Positions 33,210 to 35,840 of a DNA stretch of 35,840 nt are shown here, one piece after another. The position numbers and the translations under genes were made by a program. The first letter of the stretch is position 1. The number at the start of each line of letters is the position of its first letter. The stretch is from JAIVHA01 sp965367295 (lineage in GTDB: Bacteria > Pseudomonadota > Gammaproteobacteria > DSM-19610). The stretch is taken from assembly GCA_965367295.1 (NCBI GenBank), contig CBDUHN010000036.1, positions 1 through 35,840 on the forward strand. The letters run 5' to 3'. A model generated the notes under the pieces. The model did not search any database, was not told where the DNA came from, and was given only the letters and a program-made list of their open reading frames with translations.

Positions 33210-33998
33210 TCAAATCCGACTTGACCGACGCCGCCAGGCCGTGCCGACAAGACCAACGAAACCGGAACCCAACAACCAGAAGGCTGCCGGTACCGGTACC
33301 ACCTGCATATTAAGCGTCGCCTGATCCTCGCCCGCCGCATTTAGAATAGAGCCGGCAAAGAAATTGATGGTTACATCACGCGGACTGCTGATCGACATCG
33401 GCTCCAGCAGGGCAAGCAATCCGGTTACGCTGAACTCGACTCCATCGCCACCGACACCATCCCCCACTGCCCAGTTTACCGTCGCGCCATAGGCGTTATC
33501 GAAAACCGTGACCGCTTCAGTGCCAGCCCCACTGCCTGCAACACCATCGCCCTCGATGCGCAGGTTGACCGCATTTGTGGCTACGCCATCGATACTCAGA
33601 TTGAACCCGTATTTTTCACAGCCATAACCATCGAATACGCCGGCACTCCCCACATTATTGAAATCGGTTGCGCTACATACTGGTCCGAATGCGAACAGGT
33701 CACCTTCGGTGCCACCCGAGGTCCCGACATCTCCGGCGAAACTCATACCGATGTAGAAGGTATCCAGGCCACGGTCGTAATAGGCGTAGGTGTTGGTGAT
33801 GTTAAATCCGGGGCCATCACCGTCAGAGCTGCTGTCCGTGCCCGCAGCCCAATTGAAAGGCGCAAGGGGATTGGTGAGAGAGGCGTCTAGCAGGTCAGAC
33901 AGGTTGCCATCAACCGTGATACTTGCCGCATTTGCCGAAACGGCCAGACCGGAAACAAATAAAGGGAGCGCCAGCATCCTGGCTGCATTGCTTATCAT
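33210..33998 (-). CDS. Secreted protein with VPxPA C-terminal sorting tag
   Basis: A 262-residue protein with an AGGAGGAG ribosome site seven bases before the ATG. It has an N-terminal signal peptide ending in ASA near residue 25. The middle is Gly/Asp/Ser-rich beta structure (ITVDGNLSDLLDASL, NITNTYAYYDRGLDTFYIG) with one Cys pair around residues 108 and 126. The C-terminus is the tripartite sorting signal VPVPAAFWLLGSGFVGL followed by a basic RRRSSR tail, of the PEP-CTERM/VPLPA type that exosortases cleave and anchor. The product is probably exported and attached at the cell surface or in extracellular polymer. No exosortase gene is in the window. Confidence 0.88.
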   Translation of the reverse strand: MISNAARMLALPLFVSGLAVSANAASITVDGNLSDLLDASLTNPLAPFNWAAGTDSSSDGDGPGFNITNTYAYYDRGLDTFYIGMSFAGDVGTSGGTEGDLFAFGPVCSATDFNNVGSAGVFDGYGCEKYGFNLSIDGVATNAVNLRIEGDGVAGSGAGTEAVTVFDNAYGATVNWAVGDGVGGDGVEFSVTGLLALLEPMSISSPRDVTINFFAGSILNAAGEDQATLNMQVVPVPAAFWLLGSGFVGLVGTAWRRRSSRI

Positions 33999-34596
33999 GG
34001 ATATCTCCTCCTACCACTTTTTTATTGTCCGGCTGCCGGGGTCTACGCCCATCCATGACGGCCAGTTATTTTTGCGGACCTGTTTGCTGTACTTAAGTTA
34101 ATTGGTCCGTTGCGTTTTTTGGCGGGCGTGTATGCATGTGACACCACTTCGCCAATGGAGACATTGCCCCTAAACCTGCAGAAACCGGAGCATCACCACC
34201 GCCCCCTATGCCAATCTTGACAGCATAGAAGCCTTTAATAGATTAGCAATATTTATACCTTTCCAAAAAATAACTAATAAAAACAATTAAATAAAACGTA
34301 TTCTAAAGTACTAACTAACTAACATTGTTAAGGGGGACGACAGGGGTACTGCGCGTGCAGCTCCCTGGACAATCAATAAATACATGACAAATCAATAGAC
34401 TAAAATGCAATCACGTCAGAATTAGGGGTCACACTTCAAACGTAAGGCAAACCGACACATCCCGATGTCCAGCACCAGCGCCACCACGCTCATATCGCCA
34501 CACAATCCGGATATGGCGACCCAACCGAAGCAGAAAAGACAAAAAAATCGGCGGCCTTTTGGGCCGCCGATTTTTTTCGGGATATCGAGCTACTCG
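33999..34596. promoter_or_regulatory. 598-base gene-free gap upstream of the VPxPA-tagged gene, ending in a terminator
   Basis: No convincing gene is present. The part from 34240 to 34330 is AT-rich (including CTAACTAACTAAC near 34309) and probably carries the promoter of the minus-strand gene at 33998. The octamer AATCAATA occurs twice at 34371-34378 and 34390-34397. I searched by eye for a sigma-54 type -24/-12 site, as known for some PEP-CTERM genes, and found no convincing match. The right end holds the terminator described separately. Confidence 0.4.
34541..34577. terminator. Long perfect-stem bidirectional terminator
   Basis: A 16-bp perfect stem (34541-34556 with 34562-34577), five-base loop, with seven A bases at the start and seven T bases at the end, so both strands read as GC-rich hairpin plus U-run. 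It lies 19 bases past the stop of the minus-strand gene at 34597. Confidence 0.93.
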
Positions 34597-35280
34597 TTAT
34601 GTCGAGGATTTTCTGCGCGCAATCCCAAACAACCCCAACAGTCCTGAACCAAGCAGCCAGAGCGCGGGAGGAACCGGAACCGGATTATTCACAAAGCTTT
34701 CGCTGCCACCATTGGCGAAATTGATCACGTGCATACCAATGCGCAGCCGGCCATCCCCGAGTTCGGCAAGCACATCCGCAAAGCTCTGGGTACCTTGCAG
34801 ATCAAAAATGATTCCCAGCGACTGCCCCGGGCTTACACCCCATTTCGGCGCCGGATTGTCCGCATCGGCCAGGAAGCCGGCCGTTACTTCAAATGCAGGG
34901 CTGGCATTGTTGCCACCCGATAGGTTGGGGGGATTTGCATCCTGGGAAAAATCAACATTGGCATCACCACCCACACCCTCATCCTTGTCGATCAGGCCGG
35001 CGATTCCGAGCAGGGAACCATCGTCAAAATAGATCTCGGAGATGGTCGACTGCGCCGTCCCGGTATTGGTGAAGGTAAACAGCACCTGGTCACTGCCATT
35101 GTTGCCGGTTCCAATGCCGTAACTGCTTACATCGGTCGCAAGCTGAGCTTCGCCGATGCTGCAATTACCAGAATTGTTATTAGTGATACAGAAAAAACTC
35201 ACCGATACCGCCTGCGCGGCCAGACTCCATACCGCCAGCAGTGATACCGCTCCTCCAATCACGAGCCGTTTCAGCTTCAT
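34597..35280 (-). CDS. Secreted protein with VPxP C-terminal sorting tag
   Basis: A 227-residue protein from the ATG at 35280, which has AAGGAGG seven bases upstream; a GTG at 35286 is less likely. A signal peptide precedes AQAVSV near residue 23. The body is beta-rich, with VSFFCITNNNSGNCSIGEAQ (a Cys pair near 30-40) and DQVLFTFTNTGTAQSTISEI; similar choice-of-anchor bodies are typical of PEP-CTERM proteins. The C-terminus is VPVPPALWLLGSGLLGL followed by ARRKSS, the sorting tag and basic end. It lies in tandem with two others of the same tag type, each with its own terminator. Confidence 0.88.
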   Translation of the reverse strand: MKLKRLVIGGAVSLLAVWSLAAQAVSVSFFCITNNNSGNCSIGEAQLATDVSSYGIGTGNNGSDQVLFTFTNTGTAQSTISEIYFDDGSLLGIAGLIDKDEGVGGDANVDFSQDANPPNLSGGNNASPAFEVTAGFLADADNPAPKWGVSPGQSLGIIFDLQGTQSFADVLAELGDGRLRIGMHVINFANGGSESFVNNPVPVPPALWLLGSGLLGLFGIARRKSST

Positions 35281-35705
35281 GTCCACCCCTCCTTAGAACC
35301 TTTTATAGTTGTTTCCGATAACCGCATTTTTCTGCAATTCAACGCAATATCCATTCCCATAATGAATTATTCAATGATTACAATCGATTGCGCATACCCA
35401 CCCGATGCATACCCGTTAGTCCAGTCAAATCCTTCGACATACCGCGGCGGCCCGGTTACCGCACAAGGTCAGGATGACCCCCTGCAATACAACAAGTTAC
35501 ACAAGATATCCCTTCCTGTGCGGCGCTTATCTGGCGGTAAGAAATCTCGACACATAGCCCCCCCCCCTGGGCGCTGCCAGCAAGGCCCCACCACCACAGT
35601 CGGATACACCTCATGCATGTCCGACAACCGCTGGACCGCCCCATTCAGGGCTTTACTATTTGTGATACGCCAATCATCCATACAAAAACAGCGCACCACA
35701 ATTCC
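35281..35705. promoter_or_regulatory. 425-base gene-free gap with a C10 tract
   Basis: No supported gene. The part next to 35280 is AT-rich and must contain the promoter of the VPxP-tagged gene. A run of ten C bases at 35568-35577 (G on the minus strand) interrupts what would otherwise be two open frames; it is discussed in the findings. The rest shows no terminator, tRNA or repeat that I can see. Confidence 0.4.
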
Positions 35706-35755
35706 GGCAACCAATAAAAAACGGCGACCAGGGCCGCCGTTTTTTATTGGTTGCC
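35706..35755. terminator. 21-bp perfect-stem terminator after the last sorting-tagged gene
   Basis: Positions 35706-35726 and 35735-35755 are perfect reverse complements over 21 bp, with an eight-base loop and A/T-rich inner part (six A bases and six T bases) next to a GC-rich core. It lies eight bases past the stop of the minus-strand gene at 35764. It is the longest stem of the four terminators in the 31-36 kb segment. Confidence 0.9.
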
Positions 35756-35763
35756 GAGCGGAT

Positions 35764-35840
35764 CTAGGCCACCTGTCGCCGCCGCGCAACGGCCACCAGG
35801 CCCAGCAGACCGGAACCGAACAGCCATACCGCTGCCGGCA
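35764..35840 (-). CDS. C-terminal end of a third VPxPA-type sorting-tagged protein (partial)
   Basis: Only the last 24 codons and the TAG stop lie in the window, on the minus strand. They read PAAVWLFGSGLLGLVAVARR then RQVA, the hydrophobic and basic end of the same sorting signal as in the genes at 33210 and 34597. The gene body continues past the right edge. The identification rests on the tag alone and on the terminator just after the stop. Confidence 0.8.
   Translation of the reverse strand, partial: PAAVWLFGSGLLGLVAVARRRQVA

Noticed and set aside
33999..35705. Sigma-54 (-24/-12) promoters for the sorting-tagged genes
   Set aside because: The closest match upstream of 35280 has 11 instead of 10 bases between GG and GC and lacks the rest of the consensus.
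35469..35789. 106-residue open frame on the minus strand
   Set aside because: It runs through the 21-bp terminator stem and the end of the sorting-tagged gene, so it is not a gene in its full length.
1..35840. tRNA, rRNA, insertion sequences or integrases
   Set aside because: None was recognised on either strand; the repeats found are short palindromes without transposase genes.

Overview
The window is one contiguous piece of chromosome from a Gammaproteobacterium that lives as a sulfur-oxidising autotroph. The evidence is a form IA RuBisCO operon with the CbbQ/CbbO activase, a dissimilatory sat-aprBA operon, a sulfite dehydrogenase operon (soeABC) and a CbbR-type regulator. Tandem secreted proteins with VPxPA C-terminal sorting tags also fit marine or freshwater sulfur-oxidising Gammaproteobacteria (Chromatiales and relatives). 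No exact genus is claimed. Coding regions are GC-rich; the regulatory gaps at 17.4-17.5, 23.7-23.8 and 34.2-34.4 kb are clearly AT-rich.

Layout. 0-1.6 kb: the 5' part of a TolC/CzcC-like outer-membrane efflux gene and a His/Met-rich metal-binding small protein. 1.7-2.3 kb: a short glutamic-type (CPBP) intramembrane protease flanked by related repeats. 2.3-5.2 kb: purC divergent from purEK, with a palindrome-rich gap between them. 5.4-7.2 kb: a small unknown gene, cbbR and a VOC-family protein. 7.2-9.5 kb: a decayed zone with remnants of a histidine kinase, a spondin-domain protein and a fused response regulator/histidine kinase around one intact DUF347-type membrane protein. 9.6-17.3 kb: a long minus-strand run containing cbbL-cbbS-orf104-cbbQ-cbbO, then a PsiE-like protein, a methyltransferase, an unknown gene and a histidine phosphatase. 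17.7-18.6 kb: a PstS-like periplasmic protein. 18.7-19.6 kb: a YkgJ-type cysteine-cluster protein. 19.8-23.6 kb: sat-aprB-aprA. 23.9-28.7 kb: divergent soeABC, followed by moaA. 29.8-35.8 kb: a membrane/TPR protein and four secreted-protein genes on the minus strand, three of them with VPxPA sorting tags and one cut by the window end; at least four of the gaps here carry a strong hairpin terminator.

How the genes work together. Sulfite from sulfur oxidation can be oxidised directly by SoeABC, feeding electrons to the quinone pool. It can also be oxidised through APS by AprBA and then Sat, giving ATP by substrate-level phosphorylation. MoaA serves the molybdenum cofactor that SoeA needs. The energy and reductant drive CO2 fixation by CbbLS, which CbbQO keeps active and CbbR probably controls. 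The two sulfite routes share one divergent promoter region that contains a sequence matching the FNR/ANR consensus. No carboxysome genes, exosortase gene, CRISPR array, tRNA, rRNA or insertion sequence was recognised.
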